This document shows positions 17,843-24,838 of a stretch of DNA of 64,000 nt, piece after piece; position 1 is the stretch's first letter; the number at the start of each line of letters is the position of its first letter. A program made the translations under genes and the position numbers. Under the pieces are notes generated by a model. The model had not been told where the DNA came from and made no database searches. It was given only the letters and a program-made list of their open reading frames with translations. The DNA is from CAWIUB01 sp963839995 (GTDB lineage: Bacteria; Actinomycetota; Actinomycetes; Mycobacteriales; Jatrophihabitantaceae): the NCBI GenBank assembly GCA_963839995.1, contig CAWIXH010000013.1, positions 1 to 64,000 on the forward strand, in the 5' to 3' direction.

Positions 17843-18499
17843 TCATGCATCGCCAAACAGCCGGTCGTGCGCCGCGAGCAACTCGAGGGGGGTGGCGAAC
17901 ACCTCGCTCGCTCCGGCGTCAACCAACTCCGCCAGGCCGCCGTATCCCCATCCGGCGCCAAGGCATGCGATGCGATGGGCGCGGGCGCCGTGCACGTCGT
18001 GAGATCGGTCACCGACCATCACAACGGCGGCCGGGTCGGGTTCGCCTAGCCGGCGCAGCACCTCGCCCACGACCATCAGCTTGTCGCTGCGGGCACCGTC
18101 CAGAGTGTCGCCGCCGACCGTGGCGAAGAAGCCCTCCATGCCGAGGTGTTCCACGATCGGCTCGGCGTGGAACTCGGGCTTGCTCGTTGCAACGGCCATC
18201 GCGATCCCGCGCTTCTGCAGATCGGCGAGCACCTCGAGAATCCCCTCGTACGGTTGGCTTTCATACATGCGCGTCGCGTAATGCGTCCGGTAACGCTCGA
18301 CGATCTCGGGCAACCGCTCGGTGCCGACGATCGGCGGCAGCGACTCGTGGAACGGTGGGCCCAGCAATCCGCGTTCGGTGAGCGGATCGAGCCGGGCGAC
18401 GCCGACGTCGTCGAACGCCTGGCGCAGCGAGCCCAAGATGCCAGTCGCCGAGTCCGACAGCGTCCCATCGAGGTCGAAGAGCGCAAAGCGGATCTTCAC
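17843..18499 (-). CDS. HAD-family hydrolase, phosphoglycolate-phosphatase-like
   Basis: All four HAD motifs are present: FALFDLDGTLSDS (nucleophile Asp), ATSKPEF, a Lys in SDKLMVV, and VMVGDRSHDVHGA. A helical cap lies between motifs I and II, as in the Gph/PGP subfamily that removes phosphate from small metabolites. The 218-residue length fits. GTG 18499 directly precedes the first strand; the frame upstream of it is a shadow of the enoyl-CoA hydratase. It follows that gene by 25 bases on the same strand. Substrate is not predictable from sequence. Confidence 0.87.
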   Translation of the reverse strand: MKIRFALFDLDGTLSDSATGILGSLRQAFDDVGVARLDPLTERGLLGPPFHESLPPIVGTERLPEIVERYRTHYATRMYESQPYEGILEVLADLQKRGIAMAVATSKPEFHAEPIVEHLGMEGFFATVGGDTLDGARSDKLMVVGEVLRRLGEPDPAAVVMVGDRSHDVHGARAHRIACLGAGWGYGGLAELVDAGASEVFATPLELLAAHDRLFGDA

Positions 18500-18524
18500 G
18501 CGAGTCCCGTGGTGGCAGGCGCTC

Positions 18525-19307
18525 TCAGCGCCGGACGAACGCGGCCTTGCCCGGTCCGTTCTCGAGGAACGACCGCATGCCGATCGTCCGGTCCTCGGTC
18601 GCGAACAGCGAGGCGAAGAGGTGCGACTCGAGGCGCAGGCCATTGGCCAGATCGGTGTCCAAGCCGCCGTCGATCGCGGCCTTGGCAGCACGGAGGGCGA
18701 GCGCGGGGCCCTTGGCGAACTTTGCCGCCATCGTCAAGGCGGTCTGGTACACGTCGGCTGCCGGGACGACCACGTCGACCAAACCGATCTGGAGCGCCTC
18801 GGTCGCATCGACGAATCGGCCGGTGTACACGAGGTCTTTCGCCTTCGCCGGGCCGATCAACCTGGGCAGCCGCTGGGTGCCTCCCGCGCCCGGAATGATA
18901 CCGAGCAAGATCTCGGGTTGGCCCCACCTGGCGTTGTCGGCGCTCACCCGCCGGTCGGCGGTAAGGGCGAGCTCGCAGCCGCCGCCGAGTGCGTAGCCGG
19001 TGACCGCCGCGATCACCGGTTGGGGGATGCGGGCAAGTGCGTGCAACGAGGAGCTCAGCCGCTCGGCATCGCGCACCATGTCGGCGTGACTCATGGCCGC
19101 GAACTCCTTGACATCGGCCCCCGCGGCGAACACCCTCTCGCCCCCGTACAGCACGACCGCGCCAACGTCCCGGTTCGCCGCGACGTCAGTAGCGGCCGCT
19201 CGCAGCTGTTCTTGCAGTTCAGTGTTCAGCGCGTTCATCGGCGGCCGGTCGAGCCGGATCGTCGCGACGCCGTTATCCCCGATCTCGACCTTGACCAGCT
19301 CGCCCAC
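18525..19307 (-). CDS. Enoyl-CoA hydratase/isomerase family protein
   Basis: The 260-residue crotonase-fold protein has the oxyanion-hole segments VFAAGADVKEFA and ALGGGCELALTADRR and the catalytic-Glu region PEILLGIIPGAGGTQRLPRLIG, so it should hydrate trans-2-enoyl-CoA. GTG 19307 has AGAAGGG upstream. It could supply crotonyl-CoA to the carboxylase/reductase at 49 kb, but that link is inference; it may serve general beta-oxidation. HAD follows 25 bases downstream. Confidence 0.9.
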   Translation of the reverse strand: MGELVKVEIGDNGVATIRLDRPPMNALNTELQEQLRAAATDVAANRDVGAVVLYGGERVFAAGADVKEFAAMSHADMVRDAERLSSSLHALARIPQPVIAAVTGYALGGGCELALTADRRVSADNARWGQPEILLGIIPGAGGTQRLPRLIGPAKAKDLVYTGRFVDATEALQIGLVDVVVPAADVYQTALTMAAKFAKGPALALRAAKAAIDGGLDTDLANGLRLESHLFASLFATEDRTIGMRSFLENGPGKAAFVRR

Positions 19308-19412
19308 GGTGTGCCCTTCTGCTCGGTCCGCCCTGCCAGCTGCTGAGCCTATCCGGGCGTGCTCCTGGATGTGACGGACGCTCCGTTTCGCTTGAATTCC
19401 TGGAGAATCCCC

Positions 19413-19456
19413 TTGCCTTGTGGGCGAATCTTGACTATTATCGAACTTATATTCGC
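19413..19456 (+). promoter_or_regulatory. Promoter with LexA-type (SOS) box
   Basis: TTGCCT (19413-19418) and TATTAT (19436-19441) are separated by exactly 17 bases. TCGAACTTATATTCGC follows at 19441-19456. Compared with the actinobacterial SOS consensus TCGAAC-N4-GTTCGA, the left half is perfect and the right half keeps TTCG. It stands before the DUF222 gene; DUF222/13E12 genes are known LexA targets in mycobacteria. Confidence 0.65.
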
Positions 19457-19481
19457 ATTCCCGATAGCTGTCGACGTCGCC

Positions 19482-20291
19482 GTGAAGCAGCTGTCGCATG
19501 CCCTTGACGCACTGCTGGCGGTAGACCTGACCGGCGCGTCGCGGGACGAGCTGCTGGAGCTGGCCCGCGGCCTGGAGACCCAGCGGCGGCGGCTGCCGGC
19601 CGCCGACCACGCGTTGATCGGCGAACTGGACGCCCGGGCGGTGGCCGGGGAGTTGGCCTGCGTGTCCACCCCGGCGCTGCTGATGCAGCTGCTGCGGCTC
19701 AGCCCGGGTGAGGCGCGGGCCCGGGTGCGCGCGGCTGCCGACCTGGGAGCGCGGCGCACGCTGACCGGCCAGCTGCTGCCGCCGGTGTTCCCGGCCGTGG
19801 CGGCGGCGCAGGCCGAGGGCGCCATCTGCGACCGGCACGCCGCGATCATCCGGCACACGGTGCACGCGCTGCCCGCCGCCGCGGCCGGGCAGGCCGAGCA
19901 GGTCGAGCGGGCGCTCACCGGGCACGCGCTGCACTTGGACCCGGACCAGCTGGGCAAGGCGGCCCGCCGGCTGCTGGCCTACCTGGACCCCGACGGCACC
20001 CGGCCCGACGACGCGGACCACGCCCGGCGCCGCGACCTCACCCTGCACCGGATGGCGGACGGGTCGGCCCGGCTGACCGGCTACCTCACCCCCGGCTGCA
20101 CCGCGGTCACCGAAGCCTGGCTGGACGCGCTGGCAGCCCCGGTGCCCGCCGCGGACGGCCAGCCGGACCGGCGCAGCGGCGGGCAGCGCCGCCACGACGC
20201 GCTGGAAGACATCGGCCGCCGCGCGCTGCGCGGCGGTGACCTGCCCGACGCCGGCGGCACCCGCTCGGTCAGGCGGCGCTGGATGGCCTAG
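19482..20291 (+). pseudogene. DUF222 (13E12-type) HNH endonuclease, 3'-truncated
   Basis: The protein matches the DUF222 region that precedes an HNH nuclease domain: LSPGEARARVRAAADLG, DRHAAIIRHTVHALP, HRMADGSARLTGYLTPG and DALEDIGRRAL. It ends in a run of Arg/Trp codons after about 270 residues, and no HNH motif is found downstream, so the nuclease half has been lost. The frame is open from 19359, but a start after the promoter and SOS-like box is more sensible; GTG 19482 is in frame. These genes are often multicopy and recombine, so the missing half may reflect recombination with another copy. Confidence 0.78.
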
Positions 20292-20368
20292 ATCACCTCC
20301 TGGCCGCGGGCCTCGGCGACCAGAACGAGAGCAGCATCATCGAGGTCGCGCGGCGCGCCGAACCTTGA
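20263..20368 (+). pseudogene. Unidentified C-terminal coding remnant
   Basis: Directly after the DUF222 break, a different frame reads QAALDGLDHLLAAGLG and then DQNESSIIEVARRAEP before a stop. It has a natural-looking amphipathic composition but no start of its own. It may be the end of another gene joined to the DUF222 fragment by the same rearrangement. No family is recognised. The rest of the gap to 20479 shows nothing I can support. Confidence 0.3.
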
Positions 20369-20479
20369 TCGACGCGCGCCGCAACCAAGATCTCGCGCGG
20401 CGGGCAAGCGCCAGGACTCAAGGCGGTGTCATGAACGCGCTCACTTGCCGCCATGTGTGCACATGTCCTTGCCGGTCAG

Positions 20480-20860
20480 TTACCGGATGAGTTGGACACG
20501 GATCGGCAGGTCGAGGCCTGCCCATGCTCGGTCAGCGGTCAAGACCTCAGGTGGGTTGCTGCGCACGGTCAAGGCAAGGCAGCAGCGATCGCCTAGGGAG
20601 AGCGTGCGTCCACCAGCGAGCGAACGCAGCGCGCCGGCGAGTTCGGCGTCCTGTTCGAGAACGGGCTCGATCGTGACGCCCGCGGCTGCGAGCAACTCGC
20701 GCACTCGAAAAACGTCAATGCCATGGTCCACGAGTTTGCCGATCACCTCGGCGAGATTCGCCGCGCCGAGGACGCCGGAGTCCAGATGAGCCGCAACAAG
20801 GTCTGCACCTGCTTCGTCGTGCACGAGAGCCAAGATCGCGGACGCGTCAAACACCGTCAT
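20480..20860 (-). CDS. vapC: VapC-type PIN-domain ribonuclease toxin
   Basis: The 126-residue PIN-domain protein has the four acidic metal ligands in order: Asp5 (VFDASAIL), Glu38 (NLAEVIG), Asp91 (SLGDRCCLA) and Asp110 (LTADRAW). VapC toxins cut tRNA or rRNA when freed from their antitoxin. Its ATG overlaps the antitoxin stop as ATGA, the typical coupled arrangement. A chromosomal role (stress or stabilisation of the region) cannot be told from sequence. Confidence 0.92.
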   Translation of the reverse strand: MTVFDASAILALVHDEAGADLVAAHLDSGVLGAANLAEVIGKLVDHGIDVFRVRELLAAAGVTIEPVLEQDAELAGALRSLAGGRTLSLGDRCCLALTVRSNPPEVLTADRAWAGLDLPIRVQLIR

Positions 20861-21099
20861 TCGTCGGCGGCGGCAAGGCGACGCTCGGCGAGCAACTCCT
20901 CGACGAGTGAACGGCTCTTCGGAACCTTCGCTGCCAGCCCGCGCAACTCGGCAACAGCGTCCTGCTGCCGTTCGAGCACGAGCCGTGGGCCGGACAGGTG
21001 AAGATGCAGCCGATCGCCCGGGGCCAGGCCAAGTGCTGCCCGGACCTCGGCTGGTATCACCAAGCGACCCTGCTGCCCTAGCACTAACGTGGCATCCAT
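20857..21099 (-). CDS. vapB: AbrB/MazE-type antitoxin of the VapBC pair
   Basis: The 80-residue protein has a swapped-hairpin AbrB DNA-binding fold (LVLGQQGRLVIPAEVRAALG, residues 5-24) and a C-terminal helix that should wrap the VapC active site. ATG 21099 is preferred over the longer frame from 21156 because homology begins there. CATACT lies 6 bases before the ATG, as expected for a leaderless transcript, and an inverted repeat lies just upstream, fitting autorepression by the VapBC complex. Confidence 0.88.
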   Translation of the reverse strand: MDATLVLGQQGRLVIPAEVRAALGLAPGDRLHLHLSGPRLVLERQQDAVAELRGLAAKVPKSRSLVEELLAERRLAAADE

Positions 21100-21103
21100 T
21101 GTT

Positions 21104-21138
21104 CTAGTATGCCACGACCGATCTAACAGTGCCACTAG
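21104..21138. promoter_or_regulatory. Candidate vapBC autoregulatory operator
   Basis: CTAGT (21104-21108) and ACTAG (21134-21138) form the ends of an inverted repeat, with two direct copies of TGCCAC (21110-21115 and 21130-21135) inside. The element lies immediately upstream of the antitoxin start and covers its probable -10 sequence. Confidence 0.45.
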
Positions 21139-21190
21139 CCGATCAACGCCACGCACCTGTAGCCGTCGGTCTCAGTTGACGCGTGCGCTG

Positions 21191-21826
21191 CTATCTGGTG
21201 CGCCACGTCGGTGCGATGGTCCGCCGATAGGTACGGCCGAAGACGAAGTTGAAGGTGCCCACGATGGGGCGCGGAACATTTTGCCGCAACGCTGCCTGTT
21301 CATCCGCCGTGGCGCCGTCCTCGATCCAGGCGAACAGGGTGCCTGCCGCCATCGGGCTAACGCGGCCGAACTTGCGTCCCATCGCCTTGATCTCGGGAGT
21401 GTCCTGCTTCGCCAGATAAACCGGCTCGATCTCGGCCTCCTCGTGATCCATGTGTTCGCCGGCCACCGTACGCAGCGCGGCGACGGCATCAGCCGCCTCT
21501 TTGGCGTCCGCGGCGCTGGCAGATCGATCAAGGATCGACATTGCTCTGTTCGCGGTTGCCAATGCCGCGGCGAGTCGGTCGTGCTCCGCGTCCATCTGGG
21601 CGATGAGGTCTCGGCTGACTCCGACGGCTTTCAGCGCCGGCCAGGCGATCTCGTGCTCGCCCAGGTGATGGTGGGTCAGCTGGTCGTCGAAGTTGGCCCA
21701 GGCGGTCTCGAGATCCGCGGCACGTTCGGCATTCCCATCCGGGAACGCGGTCAGCGCGGTAACGAAGCGGTCCAGATCTCGACGGAAAGCGCCGTGAATG
21801 ACGCGGTTCATGCTCATTTTGGCCAT
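21191..21826 (-). CDS. Hemerythrin-domain protein
   Basis: The 211-residue protein is mostly helical, with metal-ligand histidine and acidic motifs spaced as in hemerythrin HHE domains: VIHGAFRRDLDRF, LTHHHLGEHEIAWPAL, DAEHDRL and GEHMDHEEAEIEPVY. It should bind a di-iron centre and sense or store oxygen or NO; the exact role is unknown. The C-terminal 60 residues (MAAGTLFAWIEDGA onward) are a family-specific tail. ATG 21826 (MAKMSMNRVIHG) is preferred; the frame runs much further upstream without homology. Confidence 0.87.
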   Translation of the reverse strand: MAKMSMNRVIHGAFRRDLDRFVTALTAFPDGNAERAADLETAWANFDDQLTHHHLGEHEIAWPALKAVGVSRDLIAQMDAEHDRLAAALATANRAMSILDRSASAADAKEAADAVAALRTVAGEHMDHEEAEIEPVYLAKQDTPEIKAMGRKFGRVSPMAAGTLFAWIEDGATADEQAALRQNVPRPIVGTFNFVFGRTYRRTIAPTWRTR

Positions 21827-21938
21827 GCGCTTCACGGTACCGAGAACAGCTGCTTCCGCCAGCGGATTTCTCGGTACCGGCGCTCCGAGTGCCACGAGAC
21901 CGATCAGCGGTGAGACTCTCGGGCCTCCGGCGCCGCGG

Positions 21939-22583
21939 CTACGGATATGCGGCGGAGCTGAAAGTGAATAGCGGCCGATCGGGCAGTCGGGACGATGCCG
22001 CATGGCGGAGGCGGTAGACCCCGATGCCGGCGTAGGTGGCGGTGTCGAGCGCGTCGAAGGCGACTTCGTCGAAGCAGGCGGCGCGCAACCAACCGCGTAG
22101 CTCGCCAGTCAGGTCGGGTGGCCGGCGGTGCCGAGTCCAGATCACAGTGCCGCCAACGGCGCACAGGGCAGGCGCTGCTCCGACGGTGCGCTTGATGTCA
22201 GCGGGGCTGACGTTCCCGAAGATGCCGCACAGCAGTAGCACGTCGGCCGGTAGCACATCGGCGTAGTTGGCGACCCGGCTCGCATCAACCTGGCGCACCT
22301 CGACCTGCGATAGGCCGGCGTCGGCGGCTCGGCGGCGGGCCTGCCGGACGTTGTGCGGATCGGTCTCGATCAGCACCGCGTGAACGTCCCCCCGGCGGGG
22401 GTGTTCGGGAAGGACGCCCAGCACGTCATGTCCTTGCCCGGCGCACAGGCTCAGGATTCGGACCGGCCCGGCTGGCGCATGATCGATCGCCGACGCCAGG
22501 TGTTCCTGTACGCAGCGCAGCCGCGCGGCCAGCGACGACGCAGGGTCGTCGTAGGCCGCATGCCACGCCACCCAGTCCTTCAC
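21939..22583 (-). CDS. Class I SAM-dependent methyltransferase
   Basis: The 214-residue protein has motif I VRILSLCAGQGHDVLGVL and acidic motif II AVLIETDP, then ADVLLLCGIFGNV. It is a single Rossmann domain with no recognisable substrate domain. GTG 22583 is chosen over 22607 because AGGAGGGG lies just upstream. It is divergent from the YciI gene at 22646 with 62 bases between them. The substrate is unknown. Confidence 0.8.
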   Translation of the reverse strand: MKDWVAWHAAYDDPASSLAARLRCVQEHLASAIDHAPAGPVRILSLCAGQGHDVLGVLPEHPRRGDVHAVLIETDPHNVRQARRRAADAGLSQVEVRQVDASRVANYADVLPADVLLLCGIFGNVSPADIKRTVGAAPALCAVGGTVIWTRHRRPPDLTGELRGWLRAACFDEVAFDALDTATYAGIGVYRLRHAASSRLPDRPLFTFSSAAYP

Positions 22584-22645
22584 GAGCCCCTCCTGCAACC
22601 CGGCCACACGGCGCGGGCCGGTGACCAGACGCCTACGATCCGAGC

Positions 22646-22999
22646 GTGGAATCCGACCGGTTCAGCGTCGTCCTGTTGGTGCTGCGAGACGACGCTCCGC
22701 AGCTTGATGCCGCAGCGGCTACCACCTTGCAGGATGCTCACAGGGCATACCTCGCGGGCTTGCACGAAGCTGGACACCTGCTCGCGGCGGGCCCCTCGCT
22801 CGACGAGAGGCTGCGGGGCCTGTCGATCCTGAACGTCGAGCCCGACGAAGCTCGCAGGCTCGAGGAGCAGGATCCGGCGGTCCGCGCGGGTAGGTTCAGC
22901 CTGCACGTCATGCCCTGGATCGTTCCCGCCGGCGCCATGTCGTTCCATCCAGCCAAATTCCCGCACTCCGTCGCGGAAGCCGAGGCCGGCGCCGACTGA
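22646..22999 (+). CDS. YciI-like protein
   Basis: The 117-residue single-domain protein has the YciI/DCGP ferredoxin-like fold: FSVVLLVLRDDAP, an AYLAGLHEAGHLLAAGPS segment with the conserved His and Gly, then a strand ending in FSLHVMPW. YciI proteins are small, often oligomeric and poorly characterised, possibly involved in catabolic or stress functions. GTG 22646 is the only sensible start. It lies between two methyltransferase genes on the other strand. Confidence 0.75.
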   Translation: MESDRFSVVLLVLRDDAPQLDAAAATTLQDAHRAYLAGLHEAGHLLAAGPSLDERLRGLSILNVEPDEARRLEEQDPAVRAGRFSLHVMPWIVPAGAMSFHPAKFPHSVAEAEAGAD

Positions 23000-23011
23000 G
23001 ACGATATGCAT

Positions 23012-23815
23012 TCACGGCCTCAGCGGCTTCCGGCCCCAGGCGGAGATCATCGGTGCGGTCGCCAGGTCGAGACGTCCGGTCGAGACGTTCTCGAGGTGCT
23101 GGTGAATCTCGTCCTCGGTGGCGAGCCCGGCGGCATCCAACGCCCCGCGGACCTGTTCGACGGTCGCTTTCTCCAGCAGCGTGCACGCGGGCGACGTGAT
23201 GGGGAAGTAAGCGTCCGCGTTGACGTCGACCAAGCCGGCGTCACGAAGCAGCCGAGGCAGCGTCCGGCCGTAGGCCAGATCCACGCCGCGCTGCGCAAGC
23301 AACGCCCGGAAGCCTCGACGCAGCTTGTTCGCCAGCCGCTGCTGCGGACCGTATTCGTCCGGGCAGATGAGCGGCTGCAGCACGGGATCGGCATCTTCGA
23401 GAAGCAGCCAGCCACCGGGAACAAGCGAGTCGACGAGTGCGGCCAGCGCCCGAGCACGCTGCGGAACATGGACCAGCACGAGGCGCGCATGCACGAGGTC
23501 GAAACGCTCGGACGGCGGCGCATCGGTGCCGACGTCGTGGCGCCGGATCTCATACCCGCAGGAACCAACGTCCCGCATCCACGAGGTATCGAGGTCCGTA
23601 GCTAGCACGTGTCCGCGCGCGCCGACACGCTGGGCTAGCCATGCGGGCACGGTCGGTCCCCCGGCTCCCACCGCCCAGCACCGCCACCCGGCGGCGATGC
23701 CGAGGTCTTCGATATGCCGGAACGTCGACGGATTGAACAGCGTCGACAAGGCATCGAAGCGAACCCCGGCCTCGGGCTGTCGATTGTCGAGCAGATAGCC
23801 CTCGTCCGCGCCCAC
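23012..23815 (-). CDS. SAM-dependent methyltransferase
   Basis: The 267-residue protein has a Rossmann methyltransferase core: CWAVGAGGPTVPAWLAQRVG (motif I), HVLATDLDTSWM (motif II acid) and FDLVHARLVLVHVPQRARAL. A C-terminal extension begins around PQQRLANKLRRGF. It resembles the actinobacterial group acting on small molecules or natural products. GTG 23815 starts 29 bases after the ABC-ATPase stop on the same strand, so the two may be co-transcribed. The substrate is unknown. Confidence 0.82.
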   Translation of the reverse strand: MGADEGYLLDNRQPEAGVRFDALSTLFNPSTFRHIEDLGIAAGWRCWAVGAGGPTVPAWLAQRVGARGHVLATDLDTSWMRDVGSCGYEIRRHDVGTDAPPSERFDLVHARLVLVHVPQRARALAALVDSLVPGGWLLLEDADPVLQPLICPDEYGPQQRLANKLRRGFRALLAQRGVDLAYGRTLPRLLRDAGLVDVNADAYFPITSPACTLLEKATVEQVRGALDAAGLATEDEIHQHLENVSTGRLDLATAPMISAWGRKPLRP

Positions 23816-23844
23816 CTGCCCATCGTGCCGCAGTTGCGCCGTGG

Positions 23845-24645
23845 TTAGCTGACGGAACGGGCGGACCAGCGGCCTCGCCGGTGCGACACCTCGATGGGCA
23901 GGCCGAACGTGGCCGACAGATGGGAAGCCGTCAGCACGCTCGGGGCAAGACCAGACGCGACCGTGCGACCCTCGCGCAGCAGCAGGACATGTGTCACGCC
24001 CGGCGGAACCTCCTCGACGTGGTGCGTGACCAGCACGGACGCGGGCGCGTCCGGGTCGGCCGCGAGCCGCGACAACCGGCGCAGGAGGTCCTCGCGGCCG
24101 CCGAGGTCCATGCCCGCAGCAGGTTCGTCGAGCAGCAGCAACTCGGGATCGGGCATCAGCGCCCGCGCGATCTGCACCCGTTTGCGCTCGCCCTCGCTGA
24201 GCGTCCCGTACGTCCGGTCGCCCAGCGAACCCACGCCGAGACGTTCGAGCAGCCTGGTTGCCCGGCGCACGTCCAGCCGCCCGTACGCCTCGCGCCATCG
24301 GCCGAGCACCGAGTAGCCCGCACTCACGACCAGATCATTCACGCGCTCGTTGGGTGGGATGCGCTCGGCAACCGCCGCGCTCGCGAACCCGATCCGCGGG
24401 CGCAGTTCGAAGACGTCGACGCTGCCGAGCCGTTCGCCCAGCACGTACGCCTCCCCGGAGGTCGGATGCATCGAGGCAGCCGCGATCTGCAGCAGCGTGG
24501 TCTTGCCCGCCCCGTTCGGGCCCAGGATCGCCCACCGCTCGTCGAGCTCGACCGTCCAGTCGATCCTGTCCAGCAGCGTCTTCTGCCCCCTGCGCACCGT
24601 GACCGCGGCGAACGCCAGCACGGCATCGCGGTTGATCTCCGGCAC
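23845..24645 (-). CDS. ABC transporter ATP-binding protein
   Basis: One nucleotide-binding domain of about 266 residues, with Walker A LGPNGAGKTTLL, signature TLSEGERKRVQIA, Walker B LLLLDEPAAGMD and switch His in VTHHVEEV. No membrane-domain gene is adjacent, so it either pairs with a distant permease or acts without one. Homologues next to etf genes in mycobacteria (Rv3041c, from memory) are also single. The start is uncertain: GTG 24645 or GTG 24663. Confidence 0.88.
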   Translation of the reverse strand: MPEINRDAVLAFAAVTVRRGQKTLLDRIDWTVELDERWAILGPNGAGKTTLLQIAAASMHPTSGEAYVLGERLGSVDVFELRPRIGFASAAVAERIPPNERVNDLVVSAGYSVLGRWREAYGRLDVRRATRLLERLGVGSLGDRTYGTLSEGERKRVQIARALMPDPELLLLDEPAAGMDLGGREDLLRRLSRLAADPDAPASVLVTHHVEEVPPGVTHVLLLREGRTVASGLAPSVLTASHLSATFGLPIEVSHRRGRWSARSVS

Positions 24646-24720
24646 TCGCCTATCAAACAGCACGCATCAGCGAGCGAGCATCACAGGCGCGCCAGCGCCG
24701 AGCTTGTGCGGGGCCCCTGC

Positions 24721-24739
24721 GAAATCGCGAAGCGATTTC
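24721..24739. repeat. Intergenic hairpin
   Basis: GAAATCGC, three bases, then GCGATTTC form a perfect 8-bp stem. The flanking CCCC and GGGG could extend it with a bulge. It lies 100 bases before glgX and downstream of no gene end, so it is not an obvious terminator. The following GCAGGTGCGGAACGAG resembles sequence (read in reverse) before gcdH at 42.77 kb. Confidence 0.4.
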
Positions 24740-24838
24740 GTGGGGTGCAGGTGCGGAACGAGCGACCGATGAGCGCGCGCGCGAAGAGGCTAGCCAATTA
24801 GCAGCGCACGCGACCAGCAAGCGTTAGAGTCCGCCTCG

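Noticed and set aside
19359..19481. Earlier start for the DUF222 gene
   Set aside because: It would place the promoter and SOS-like box inside the coding region, and the extra residues do not resemble DUF222 N-termini.
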